Shown: piece by piece, positions 1 to 7,173 of the stretch
How the letters are laid out: each line of letters starts with the position of its first letter
Position numbering within the stretch: position 1 is the stretch's first letter
DNA from: an uncultured Collinsella sp.
GTDB taxonomy: Bacteria; Actinomycetota; Coriobacteriia; Coriobacteriales; Coriobacteriaceae
Direction of reading: 5' to 3'
Assembly: GCA_900554905.1 (NCBI GenBank)
Contig: USJB01000003.1
Location: 1-22,664 of the forward strand
Length of the DNA stretch: 22,664 nt
The notes under the pieces: generated by a model
Told to the model about the DNA's origin: nothing
What the model saw: the letters and a program-made list of their open reading frames with translations, nothing else
Databases searched by the model: none
Translations under genes and position numbers: made by a program

Positions 1-1028
1 AGCTCGTTACGGTCCAGGTGAAGCGTCTCGGTTACCAGCTCGTCGCCCTCAACTAGCTTGGTCGCCGCAAAACGCACGGGAATGTGCGCCGTCGCGGCAT
101 GGTCCTCGATAAGGTTGGCAATGCCGTGGATGCAGCGATGCAGTGCACCGCCGTCTGGGCCATCGGGTGCGCAGAAGTCCAGGCGGCCGGGGCGCTCGCG
201 GAAACGCGCCACATGCAGGGCATGGTCCACCAGCTCGCCGATGCCCTCGTTGCGCGCGGCGCTAATGGGAACGACTGGCACGCCCAGCAGACTCTCGAGC
301 AGGTTGACGTCAATGGCACCGCCGTTGGTCGTCACCTCGTCCATCATGTTGAGCGCGATAACCATGGGGCGATCGAGCTCCATAAGCTGCAGCGTTAGGT
401 ACAGATTGCGCTCGATGTTGGTGGCGTCGATGATGTCGATGATGGCGTCGGGGTTTTCGTCAAGGATGAATTGACGGCTCACGGTCTCCTCGCCCGTGTA
501 CGGCGACAGCGAATAGATGCCAGGCAGGTCGGTAACGCTCGCCTCGGGGTGGTTACGAATAGTGCCATCCTTGCGGTCGACCGTCACGCCGGGAAAGTTA
601 CCGACGTGCTGGTTGGAGCCCGTCAGCTGGTTGAATAACGTGGTCTTGCCGCAGTTTTGGTTGCCGGCGAGGGCAAAGTGCAGCGGCGCGCCCTCGGGCA
701 CGGCCGTCTTTGCCGCACGGGGCGAATACGTCCCCTCGCCCAGGGCCGGATGCTCCGTCGTGCCGATTGCGGCGTTAGCGCGCGGACCCGTATCGGTGTC
801 GTGAATACCCACGAGCTCGATGCGAGCGGCATCGTCCTTGCGCAGTGTCAACTCGTAGCCACGCAGGCGAATCTCGAGCGGGTCGCCCATGGGGGCGTAC
901 TTCATCATGGTGACTTCGGTGCCCGGCGTTAGACCCATGTCCAAAATATGCTGTCGGAGTGCCTGATCGTCCGATGCCACCGATGCGACAACGGCGTCTT
1001 TTCCGATCTCGAGCGTATCGAGCTTCAC
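1..1028 (-). CDS. feoB: FeoA-FeoB fusion ferrous iron transporter, N-terminal part (partial)
   Basis: Fe(II) uptake permease of the inner membrane; the window holds the first 342 residues and the gene continues beyond the left edge. Residues 1-75 form a FeoA-like SH3 domain (HILDMGLTPGTEV, then a basic strand LRGYELTLRKDDA). A linker of about 40 residues follows, then the FeoB G domain from about 115. The G1 loop is GNQNCGKT at 122-129, the switch I region NFPGVTV at 144-150, G3 DLPG at 167-170 and G4 NMMD at 227-230. FeoA is usually a separate gene, so this is a fused form. The G1 loop has Gln and Cys where most FeoB proteins have Pro and Ser (NPNSGKT). The start is a GTG with GGGGGAGGA just upstream. 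The membrane gates lie outside the window. Regulation by a metal-responsive repressor is suggested by tandem dyads at 1070-1103. Confidence 0.93.
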   Translation of the reverse strand, partial: MKLDTLEIGKDAVVASVASDDQALRQHILDMGLTPGTEVTMMKYAPMGDPLEIRLRGYELTLRKDDAARIELVGIHDTDTGPRANAAIGTTEHPALGEGTYSPRAAKTAVPEGAPLHFALAGNQNCGKTTLFNQLTGSNQHVGNFPGVTVDRKDGTIRNHPEASVTDLPGIYSLSPYTGEETVSRQFILDENPDAIIDIIDATNIERNLYLTLQLMELDRPMVIALNMMDEVTTNGGAIDVNLLESLLGVPVVPISAARNEGIGELVDHALHVARFRERPGRLDFCAPDGPDGGALHRCIHGIANLIEDHAATAHIPVRFAATKLVEGDELVTETLHLDRNE

Positions 1029-1069
1029 GTCCGTGTTCCTCCCCCGGCGCCCACAGGGCGTTGCATTTT

Positions 1070-1103
1070 GTTTACCATGGCTAACCGTTTGCCATGGCTA
1101 ACC
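1070..1103. promoter_or_regulatory. Tandem 17-bp dyad operator upstream of feoAB
   Basis: Two directly abutting copies, 1070-1086 (GTTTACCATGGCTAACC) and 1087-1103 (GTTTGCCATGGCTAACC), differ at one base. Each is a near-palindrome centred on CCATGG with GTT/AAC ends. The TTAGCC...GGCTAA core resembles DtxR/IdeR/MntR-family sites, but the exact regulator is inferred from the iron-transport context. Confidence 0.6.
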
Positions 1104-1117
1104 AATTTTAAACTTAC

Positions 1118-1147
1118 ATGATAGCGTGAACACACAACGACGTTCAA
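1118..1147 (-). promoter_or_regulatory. Candidate promoter of feoAB
   Basis: On the minus strand TTGAAC (1142-1147) and TATCAT (1118-1123) are separated by 18 bases. Transcription would start just before the tandem dyads at 1070-1103, so a bound repressor would block initiation or early elongation. Confidence 0.5.
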
Positions 1148-1186
1148 TCAGCAGATTGGCGCAATGGGGACAGGCAGGAGAGTTCA

Positions 1187-1387
1187 GGGCCATAGTTTCC
1201 CGATGAGGCCTCTCGGGGAAACTACATCCCAGAATTCTGGCTCAAAACGGGATATGGTTTCCCAAACAGGCCTCTTACGGAAAATGCATCCCGGAATCCC
1301 CACTCGAAACGGGACGCACTTTCCCAGTCGAGGCCCTATGGGAAACTGCGTCCCACCTTGAAAGGCAAAACTGGGACGCAGTTTCCG
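1187..1387. repeat. Tandem 62-bp hairpin repeat array (three full units plus a partial one)
   Basis: The period is exactly 62 bases: left arms begin at 1187, 1249, 1311 and 1373, and right arms at 1216, 1278 and 1340. Each full unit has a left arm of the type GGGACGCACTTTCCC, a central AGGCC, and a right arm of the type GGGAAACTGCGTCCC, so each can fold into a 15-bp stem. The third unit (1311-1354) is the best, with one mismatch. The fourth keeps only the left arm. A GGGACAGG motif sits just left of the array (1167-1174). No coding function is seen. Confidence 0.8.
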
Positions 1388-1409
1388 GGCGGGGCATCAA
1401 AAACGAAGT

Positions 1410-1470
1410 TGCGGTGGAATAGTTCCTGGATGGACTGGTTGATGCCCCAGATAGGAACTATTTCACCGCA
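1410..1470. repeat. 18-bp inverted repeat with 25-base loop
   Basis: Arms 1410-1427 (TGCGGTGGAATAGTTCCT) and 1453-1470 match at 17 of 18 positions. It lies 31 bases beyond the 3' end of the hydrolase gene. There is no T-tract, so it looks more like an intergenic repeat element than an ordinary terminator. It could still slow or end transcription. Confidence 0.7.
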
Positions 1471-1500
1471 AGTTATTGAAGGGCTGGGATGCCCGTCCTC

Positions 1501-2400
1501 TTACAGATGGCGCTCCAGGAAGCGGAAGGCTAGGCGAATCCAAGGGCGGACCGCCACCTGCTTGTCCTCGTTGTCGACCGCGGTGTTGGCGTTGCCGAGC
1601 GAAAGGCCGTGGCCGCCCTGGTCGAAGACGTGCATCTCGCATGCAACGCCCTCCTCGGCCATGCGCTGCGCAAACGGGTAGACCTGCGCAATCGGCGCCG
1701 TCTTGTCGTCGGACACGCCCCACACAAAGGTCGGCGGCATCTGACGCGAAACATGCGTGGTGGGGCAGATATCGGCCAAATGCTCGTCAGTTGCCTCGCC
1801 GCCCGTCACCATCGACAGGTAGTCGTTGAGCAAATCGCGCCCCGTCTTGCCGCCCGTCTTGGGCACGCGCAAGTCAATGCGCGGATCGCGCGTCTGCATG
1901 TCGCGCACATAGGCAAAGTCGAGCAATGGATAGCCCAGCACCACGGCATCGGGACGAATGTCGTCCGGACGCGCCCCGGCAAGTGCCGCAAAGGGGCCGG
2001 TCTTCCACTGTGTTGCCAGCGAGGCGCAAATCATGCCGCCAGCAGAAAAGCCCACGACGCACACGCGCTTAGGATCGACATGCCACTCGTCGGCGTTGGC
2101 GCGCACCGTGGCGACCATCTTGGCAAGATCTGCCTGGGGGTGCGGAAAGCTCACGTCACCCGTAGAACTCGTGACATAGTTGAGCACAAAGGCCTGGTAA
2201 CCGTGATCCAAAAACGCAAACGCCACAGGATCCTGCTCATGCGGAGCGATATGCGTAAACGCACCTCCGCCACAGATAATCACCGCGGGGCGGCGGCCAT
2301 TCGGTTTATCGGGCAGCGGCTCGGCACCCAAATACGTAAACGTCGCCGGATAATCCTCGGTCGGCTCCTCGCCCCACAGCGCATGGTTCTCGACAATCAT
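1501..2400 (-). CDS. Alpha/beta hydrolase, esterase/lipase (HSL/BD-FAE type)
   Basis: Predicted cytosolic serine hydrolase of 299 residues that probably cleaves small carboxyl esters; the substrate is unknown. The nucleophile elbow GFSAG is at 117-121 (Ser119). An oxyanion-hole motif ICGGGAF (42-48) takes the place of the HGGG of the hormone-sensitive lipase group. The acid is probably Asp231 or Asp232 (GVSDDKTAP) and the base His264 (DQGGHGLS). The chosen ATG at 2400 is preceded by GGGAG; a longer reading to 2607 would need an N-terminus with no homology I recognise and no binding site. It stands alone, divergent from the PTS IIA gene. There is no signal peptide or membrane segment. Confidence 0.88.
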   Translation of the reverse strand: MIVENHALWGEEPTEDYPATFTYLGAEPLPDKPNGRRPAVIICGGGAFTHIAPHEQDPVAFAFLDHGYQAFVLNYVTSSTGDVSFPHPQADLAKMVATVRANADEWHVDPKRVCVVGFSAGGMICASLATQWKTGPFAALAGARPDDIRPDAVVLGYPLLDFAYVRDMQTRDPRIDLRVPKTGGKTGRDLLNDYLSMVTGGEATDEHLADICPTTHVSRQMPPTFVWGVSDDKTAPIAQVYPFAQRMAEEGVACEMHVFDQGGHGLSLGNANTAVDNEDKQVAVRPWIRLAFRFLERHL

Positions 2401-2586
2401 ATGTGCTCCCTTCGCGCAAATTATGCGCCCTTGTTTTTCGCCTTCAAGCGTACCCCACTTGAACCCGTGGAGTAGAAACACACCGGCAATAAGTTTCCCT
2501 TCAACTGATATATCACATAATCCCAGTTCAGAGGTATCGTTGAGCAGCGTAGAATAGGGGCGTTGACCAAGCCGCGAAACACATGT

Positions 2587-2596
2587 GAAACGTTTC
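2587..2596. promoter_or_regulatory. Possible LacI-type operator between the hydrolase and PTS IIA genes
   Basis: A perfect 10-bp palindrome, GAAACGTTTC, with the central CG typical of LacI/CcpA-family operators, lies 47 bases before the PTS IIA start. It does not fit the Bacillus cre consensus well (the outer TG is shifted), so only the family-level resemblance is claimed. Confidence 0.35.
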
Positions 2597-2643
2597 CGGC
2601 AAACCAAACGCGCGATATGCGCCTATTTAAGTTGGAGGCAACT

Positions 2644-3207
2644 ATGGGTCTGCTCGATTCGCTTAAGTCCACCTTCACCTCGACCGGCGAGGCGTCCGTT
2701 CCGCCCGCAGCAAGCTTCGCTACCCGCGAAGGCGTCATCTATGCCCCCGTCAACGGCGTGCTCGTCAACCTGAACGAGGTTCCCGACGAGACGATCGCCT
2801 CGGGCATGCTTGGCCAGGGCTATGGCATCGAGCCCATTACCGGCACCATCTATGCGCCCGCCAACGGCCGCATCGGTGCCACCACTGTCACCAACCACTC
2901 CATCGGCATGATCACCGAGGACGGCCTGCGCGTGTTCATCCATGTTGGCCTGGGCACCGTGGAAATGAACGGCAAGGGTTTTGCCCGCTTTGTCGAGATG
3001 GGCGATGTGGTCAAGGCAGGCCAGCCGCTCATCAGCTTCGACCGCGAGGCCATTAAGGCCGCTGGTCACGAGGACATCGTGACCGTCATCGTCTCCGAGC
3101 TCGATCGTCTTAAGAGCATCGACCATGTCGGCGAGTCTGGAACGCTTATCGGCGGCAACCCGCTCGTCAAGCTTGGCGACCCGCTGCTGGTTGCCAAGAC
3201 CAAGTAG
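2644..3207 (+). CDS. PTS glucose-type EIIA protein (EIIA-Glc/Crr-like)
   Basis: A 187-residue soluble phosphocarrier that accepts phosphate from HPr and passes it to a sugar-specific EIIB domain; in other bacteria the free form also regulates carbon use. The beta-sandwich EIIA fold is evident from residue 30 on (VIYAPVNGVLVNL, then TGTIYAPANGRIG). His85 (NHSIGM) and His100 (VFIHVGLGTVEMNGKGF) correspond to the structural and phospho-accepting histidines of Crr, with the same 15-residue spacing. The first 25 residues form a low-complexity lead. Start: GGAGG at 2634-2638, five bases before the ATG. No EIIB/EIIC, HPr or EI gene is adjacent, so it probably serves distant permeases. Confidence 0.93.
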   Translation: MGLLDSLKSTFTSTGEASVPPAASFATREGVIYAPVNGVLVNLNEVPDETIASGMLGQGYGIEPITGTIYAPANGRIGATTVTNHSIGMITEDGLRVFIHVGLGTVEMNGKGFARFVEMGDVVKAGQPLISFDREAIKAAGHEDIVTVIVSELDRLKSIDHVGESGTLIGGNPLVKLGDPLLVAKTK

Positions 3208-3245
3208 CCAGGCCCCACGCCACACAGCCAAAAGGCACCTCGTCA

Positions 3246-3278
3246 AGCGCCCGCGACCATTTGGCCGCGGGCGCTTTT
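3246..3278 (+). terminator. Intrinsic terminator after the PTS IIA gene
   Basis: A 10-bp perfect GC-rich stem, AGCGCCCGCG (3246-3255) with CGCGGGCGCT (3266-3275), and a 10-base loop, run straight into TTTT. Confidence 0.9.
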
Positions 3279-3388
3279 CGTTTGAAAAACCATCCCGCCA
3301 ATGCTTTATCTGTATAGCTCAAATGAGCCGAGCTGCTAGAATATCGAACTGTATGGATAACTATCATTCAACCGTTATGGGAGGATAC

Positions 3389-4792
3389 GTGAACCGCACC
3401 AAAATCGCGCAGCTCTATGCCGATGCCGAGTCGCTCGGCGGCCAGACCGTCACCGTCGCCGGCTGGGTCAAGTCCGTCCGCGACATGAAGAACTTTGGCT
3501 TTGTTACGCTCAACGACGGCAGCTGCTTCCGCGACCTGCAGGTCGTCATGAACCGCGAGGCACTCGACAACTACGACGAGATCGCCCATCAAAACGTCTC
3601 GGCCGCACTCATTTGCACCGGCACCGTCAAGCTGACCCCCGATGCGCCCCAGCCTTTCGAGCTTTCTGCCACCTCCATCGAGGTCGAGGGCACGAGCGCC
3701 CCGGATTACCCGCTGCAGAAGAAGCGCGCAACCGTCGAGTTCCTGCGCACCCAGCAGCACCTGCGCCCGCGCACCAACCTGTTCCGCGCCGTGTTCCGCA
3801 TCCGCTCTGTCGCGGCTGCCGCCATCCACCGCTTCTTCCAGGAGCAGGGCTTTGTCTACGTCAACACCCCCATCATCACCACGAGTGACTGCGAGGGCGC
3901 CGGCGAGATGTTCCGCGTGACCACGCTCGACCCCAAAAATCCGCCCCTCACCGAGTCCGGCGAGGTCGACTGGAGCCAGGACTTCTTTGGCAAGCATGCA
4001 AGCCTCACCGTGTCCGGCCAGCTCAATGCCGAGAACTTTGCCATGGCCTTTGGCGACGTGTACACCTTTGGCCCCACCTTCCGCGCCGAAAACTCCAACA
4101 CCACGCGCCACGCCGCCGAGTTTTGGATGATTGAGCCCGAGATGGCCTTCGCCGACCTCAACGACTACATGGACAACGCCGAGGCCATGCTCAAGTACGT
4201 TCTTAAGGACGTTATGGCCACCTGCCCCGACGAGCTCAACATGCTCAACAAGTTTGTGGACAAGGGTCTGCTCGAGCGCCTGGGCCATGTCGCCAACTCC
4301 GACTTTGCCCGCGTCACCTATACCGAGGCCGTCGAGATCCTGGAGCAGGCAGTCGCTGCGGGTCACAAGTTTGACTATCCCGTGAGCTGGGGCATCGACC
4401 TGCAAACCGAGCACGAGCGTTTCCTGACCGAAGAGCACTTTAAGCGCCCGACCTTCGTAACCGACTACCCGGCCGAGATCAAGGCCTTCTACATGCGCAT
4501 GAACGAGGACGGCAAGACCGTCGCCGCCGCCGACTGCCTGGTTCCCGGTATCGGCGAGATTATCGGCGGCTCCCAGCGCGAGGAGCGCCTGGATCTGCTC
4601 GAGGCCCGCATCAAGGACCTGGGCATGAATCCCGAGCAGTACAAGTACTACCTTGACCTGCGCCGCTACGGTTCCTGCAAGCACGCCGGCTACGGTCTGG
4701 GCTTCGAGCGCTTGGTCATGTATCTGACCGGCGTGGGCAACATCCGCGACGTCCTGCCGCACCCGCGCACCGTGGGTAACGCCGACTTCTAA
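3389..4792 (+). CDS. asnS: Asparaginyl-tRNA synthetase
   Basis: Charges tRNA-Asn with asparagine in the cytosol. At 467 residues it matches the bacterial enzyme (about 466). The N-terminal OB-fold anticodon-binding domain (residues 15-110, VTVAGWVKSVRDMKNFGFV) precedes a class II catalytic core. Motif 2, FRAENSNTTRHAAEFWMIEP, lies near 231-252. Motif 3, GYGLGFERLVMYLTG, begins near 434. The HAAEFWMIEPEMAF stretch and the C-terminal DVLPHPR ending favour AsnS over AspS. The start is the GTG at 3389 with GGGAGG four bases upstream; an ATG at 3377 overlaps that binding site and is less likely. It is a single-gene unit between two terminators. A weak promoter candidate, TTGAAA (3282-3287) with TTTATC (3305-3310), lies upstream. 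Confidence 0.97.
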   Translation: MNRTKIAQLYADAESLGGQTVTVAGWVKSVRDMKNFGFVTLNDGSCFRDLQVVMNREALDNYDEIAHQNVSAALICTGTVKLTPDAPQPFELSATSIEVEGTSAPDYPLQKKRATVEFLRTQQHLRPRTNLFRAVFRIRSVAAAAIHRFFQEQGFVYVNTPIITTSDCEGAGEMFRVTTLDPKNPPLTESGEVDWSQDFFGKHASLTVSGQLNAENFAMAFGDVYTFGPTFRAENSNTTRHAAEFWMIEPEMAFADLNDYMDNAEAMLKYVLKDVMATCPDELNMLNKFVDKGLLERLGHVANSDFARVTYTEAVEILEQAVAAGHKFDYPVSWGIDLQTEHERFLTEEHFKRPTFVTDYPAEIKAFYMRMNEDGKTVAAADCLVPGIGEIIGGSQREERLDLLEARIKDLGMNPEQYKYYLDLRRYGSCKHAGYGLGFERLVMYLTGVGNIRDVLPHPRTVGNADF

Positions 4793-4831
4793 TCGCCATA
4801 GCGCCACCAACGCATTACAGCACATCGCGCC

Positions 4832-4864
4832 AGCGCCTCTCGGCAAGCCGAGAGGCGCTTTTTT
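4832..4864 (+). terminator. Intrinsic terminator of asnS
   Basis: A perfect 12-bp stem, AGCGCCTCTCGG (4832-4843) with CCGAGAGGCGCT (4848-4859), and a CAAG loop, are followed by six T residues. Confidence 0.95.
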
Positions 4865-5040
4865 CAACAGCATCCGTCAAGCTTTTGGCAAGGTTTTGGT
4901 CAGTTGAGCAGGGCTGTTGAAAACTCGACCCGCCGTTTGCCGGCAACCATCGACCGTCCAAGGCGTCACGCGTCCTTGGCCAGGCTTCGCGCCCTAGGCT
5001 CTGATCTGCCATCACCAAAAAAGGAAAGGACGTGGGCGCT

Positions 5041-5829
5041 ATGACCGAAGCCGTTGTTGAAAACTACGAGACCACGACCAGGGGCTCCGCCTCGATGGCG
5101 GCCTATCGCGCCGCACGCATCCTGCAGCTCTTGAGCGAGAACACCGGCGAGGACAAGGCGCTGCTTTCCGACGAGTTGGTCGAGCTCCTCGCCCATCCCG
5201 ACGACCCCGCCCGCATGCCCATCTCGGCGGCACGCCGCAGCATCTATACCTCGATATCTGCACTTCGTCACGCCGGATACGAAATCGACTATAAACGCGG
5301 CGTGGGCTATCGGCTCCTCACCCGCCCGCTGGCTGATGAGGAGATCATACGGCTCCACGGCATGGTCATGCGCAATCGGTCGACGCCCATAGCCATTCGA
5401 AAGAGCATGGCACAGCACCTGGTCGCCATGGCGAGCGCCGATGTTCGCGACTATCTCGATATGCCCGAACCGGCACCGGCCGCCAACGACGCGCCCGTCA
5501 AGACAACGCGTCCGCACGCCAAGCGTATCGACACGTGCGAGCTCATCGAACAGGCCATCGACCATGGAACAACTGTCAGCTTTGATATCTCAAACGTCCT
5601 GACCCGAGGCGAAATCGAGGTGGTGCGGATGACGGTCCGGCCCTTTGCCATCAGGCAACGCGATGGCGTCTCGTATCTGCTGGGAACAGTCTACGACACC
5701 CGAGGCGCCGACGACACCCTGCGCACCGTTGAGGTCAGCCGCATGAGAAACGTCAGCACGCGTTTGCTCGACGGCAAGAAACTCTTTGCCGCGCTAGACG
5801 AAGAAGACAGCCCCGCACCCGCGGCATAA
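5041..5829 (+). CDS. WYL-type helix-turn-helix transcriptional regulator (divergent)
   Basis: A 262-residue predicted DNA-binding regulator. Residues about 15-95 look like a DeoR/HTH_11-type winged helix, with a recognition region ARRSIYTSISALRHAGYEI followed by the wing DYKRGVGYRLL. The C-terminal part (about 165-245) reads like a WYL domain: EIEVVRMTVRPFAIRQRDGVSYLLGTVYDT, then VSRMRNVSTRL. The WYL tripeptide itself is replaced by SYL and the usual DRI by SRM, so ligand contacts may differ. WYL proteins often sense nucleic acids or nucleotides; the ligand here is unknown. Either the GTG at 5032 (AAGGA six bases upstream) or the ATG at 5041 (AGGA ten bases upstream) could start it. It precedes the ABC transporter genes but is 159 bases from them, so control of that locus is only a guess. 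Confidence 0.75.
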   Translation: MTEAVVENYETTTRGSASMAAYRAARILQLLSENTGEDKALLSDELVELLAHPDDPARMPISAARRSIYTSISALRHAGYEIDYKRGVGYRLLTRPLADEEIIRLHGMVMRNRSTPIAIRKSMAQHLVAMASADVRDYLDMPEPAPAANDAPVKTTRPHAKRIDTCELIEQAIDHGTTVSFDISNVLTRGEIEVVRMTVRPFAIRQRDGVSYLLGTVYDTRGADDTLRTVEVSRMRNVSTRLLDGKKLFAALDEEDSPAPAA

Positions 5830-5930
5830 GCCCCGTTACCGTCCGTCGTTCCTCAGCACCGCCCATCCGGTTCAGTATTAAAAAACCCGCCAGGTTATTG
5901 TAAAAATGGACATCGGCGTTACTATAGTCC

Positions 5931-5956
5931 CACTTGCACTTTTTCCTAGTGCAGTG
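5931..5956. promoter_or_regulatory. Inverted repeat in the ABC transporter leader
   Basis: CACTTGCACT (5931-5940) and AGTGCAGTG (5948-5956) form an imperfect dyad just downstream of a likely -10 element TATAGT (5922-5927; a possible -35 TTGTAA lies 19 bases further up). Its position at the expected transcript start suits an operator. I see no T-box features (no specifier stem or TGG-containing antiterminator) in the 159-base gap. Confidence 0.4.
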
Positions 5957-5988
5957 TTTCCAGCCATTTTTATACTGGGGGTAATGAT

Positions 5989-6969
5989 ATGAAGGACATC
6001 ACCATCAGCCGCAGGAGCCTTCTGGTCTCCGCTGGCCTGCTCGCGCTCGCCCCGCTCGCCGGATGCGGCGGCAACTCTGGTTCCGGCTCTGCTGCCACCG
6101 GTTCCGACTACACCATCGGCGTTCTGCAGCTCACCGAGCACTCCGCGCTCGATGCCGCCAACGACGGCTTCGTCAAGGCCATCAAGAAGAGCGGCCTTAA
6201 GGTCAAGATCGACCAGAAGAACGCCCAGAACGACCAGTCCACGTGTAAGTCCATTGCCGACAAGTTTGTGGGCGACAACGTCAACCTGATTTATGCCATC
6301 GCCACGCCCGCCGCGCAGGCTGCCGCCGGCGCCACGGCCGATATCCCCATCGTGGGCTGCGCCATCACCGACTACGCCGCCTCCGGCCTGGTCCAGGACA
6401 ACGACAAGCCCGGCACCAACGTCACGGGCGCTTCCGACCTCACCCCGGTCGCCGAGCAGCTCGAGATGATGCAGAAGGTCCTGCCCGACGTTAAAAAGGT
6501 CGGCCTGCTCTACTGCACCGCCGAGTCCAACTCCGACGTCCAGATCAAGGCCGCCAAGAAGGAGCTCGACAAGCTGGGCCTCGAGTACACTGACTTCACC
6601 GTCTCGAGCTCCAACGAGATTCAGTCCGTCGTCGAGTCTGCCGTGGGCAAGGTCGACGCGCTGTACTCCCCCACCGACAACACCATCGCCGCGGGTGCCT
6701 CGCAGGTCGGCCAGATCTGCAAGGAGAACAAGCTCCCCTTCGTGACCGGCGAGGAGGGCATGTGCAAGACCGGCGGTCTGTTCACCCTCTCCATCAACTA
6801 CGAGGACCTGGGCTATGCCGCGGGCGAGATGGCCGTCAAGATCCTGAAGGGCGAGGCCAAGCCCGAGGATATGCCGATCAAGCACCTCTCGAGCAAGGAC
6901 CTGGTCGTCGTCAAGAACGACGAGATGGCCGAGGCCCTGGGCATCGACCTTTCCGCTCTGGACGCGTAG
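5989..6969 (+). CDS. ABC transporter substrate-binding lipoprotein (TrpX-like, PF04392 type)
   Basis: A 326-residue extracytoplasmic solute receptor anchored by lipid. The N-terminus has a short basic segment, a hydrophobic core and the lipobox LAGC (Cys26). It also carries SRRSLL at residues 7-12, a good twin-arginine motif, so the protein may be exported folded by Tat. The mature part begins with a Gly/Ser linker, then YTIGVLQLTEHSALD, the hallmark opening of this family, and contains IPIVGCAITDYAASGLV and the closing strand HLSSKDLVVVKNDEMAEALGI. Streptococcal TrpX relatives import tryptophan; other members bind different ligands, so the substrate is open. It is first in a three-gene unit with the permease and ATPase, and a GGGGG stretch lies seven bases before the ATG. 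Confidence 0.88.
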   Translation: MKDITISRRSLLVSAGLLALAPLAGCGGNSGSGSAATGSDYTIGVLQLTEHSALDAANDGFVKAIKKSGLKVKIDQKNAQNDQSTCKSIADKFVGDNVNLIYAIATPAAQAAAGATADIPIVGCAITDYAASGLVQDNDKPGTNVTGASDLTPVAEQLEMMQKVLPDVKKVGLLYCTAESNSDVQIKAAKKELDKLGLEYTDFTVSSSNEIQSVVESAVGKVDALYSPTDNTIAAGASQVGQICKENKLPFVTGEEGMCKTGGLFTLSINYEDLGYAAGEMAVKILKGEAKPEDMPIKHLSSKDLVVVKNDEMAEALGIDLSALDA

Positions 6970-7040
6970 CGGCATGCGCGGCGATGTGCCTAGGGCCCAT
7001 ACTCGCGCCGTTGCCGTGCTATTCAATATCTGAGCCACAG

Positions 7041-7069
7041 GGGCGGACGTCAAAGACCGGCGTTCGCCC
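7041..7069 (+). terminator. Hairpin between the binding-protein and permease genes
   Basis: Arms GGGCGGACG (7041-7049) and CGTTCGCCC (7061-7069) pair with one mismatch, followed by a T-poor tail (TGCTTGTTT). It may be a partial terminator or mRNA stabiliser giving more binding protein than permease. Such unequal expression is common for lipoprotein genes in ABC operons. Confidence 0.4.
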
Positions 7070-7173
7070 TGCTTGTTTCGGATGAGACAAAACATCCGTC
7101 CGCAGCTCTTTTATGCATTGTTACCGCTATTATGGAAAATCACGTGTCTACCCTATCCTAGGAGGTATGAAGC

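Noticed and set aside
1187..1387. CRISPR-like array
   Set aside because: The units are diverged hairpins covering most of the period; there are no identical short repeats separated by unique spacers and no cas genes.
2581..2600. Bacillus-type cre (CcpA) site
   Set aside because: The outer TG of the consensus is out of register; only a general LacI-type palindrome is supported.
3368..4873. 501-codon minus-strand open frame
   Set aside because: It is the antisense shadow of asnS, with low-complexity Gly/Val/Leu-rich translation and no binding site.
5830..5988. Tryptophan T-box upstream of the TrpXYZ-like genes
   Set aside because: The gap is too short and shows no specifier loop or TGG-containing antiterminator.
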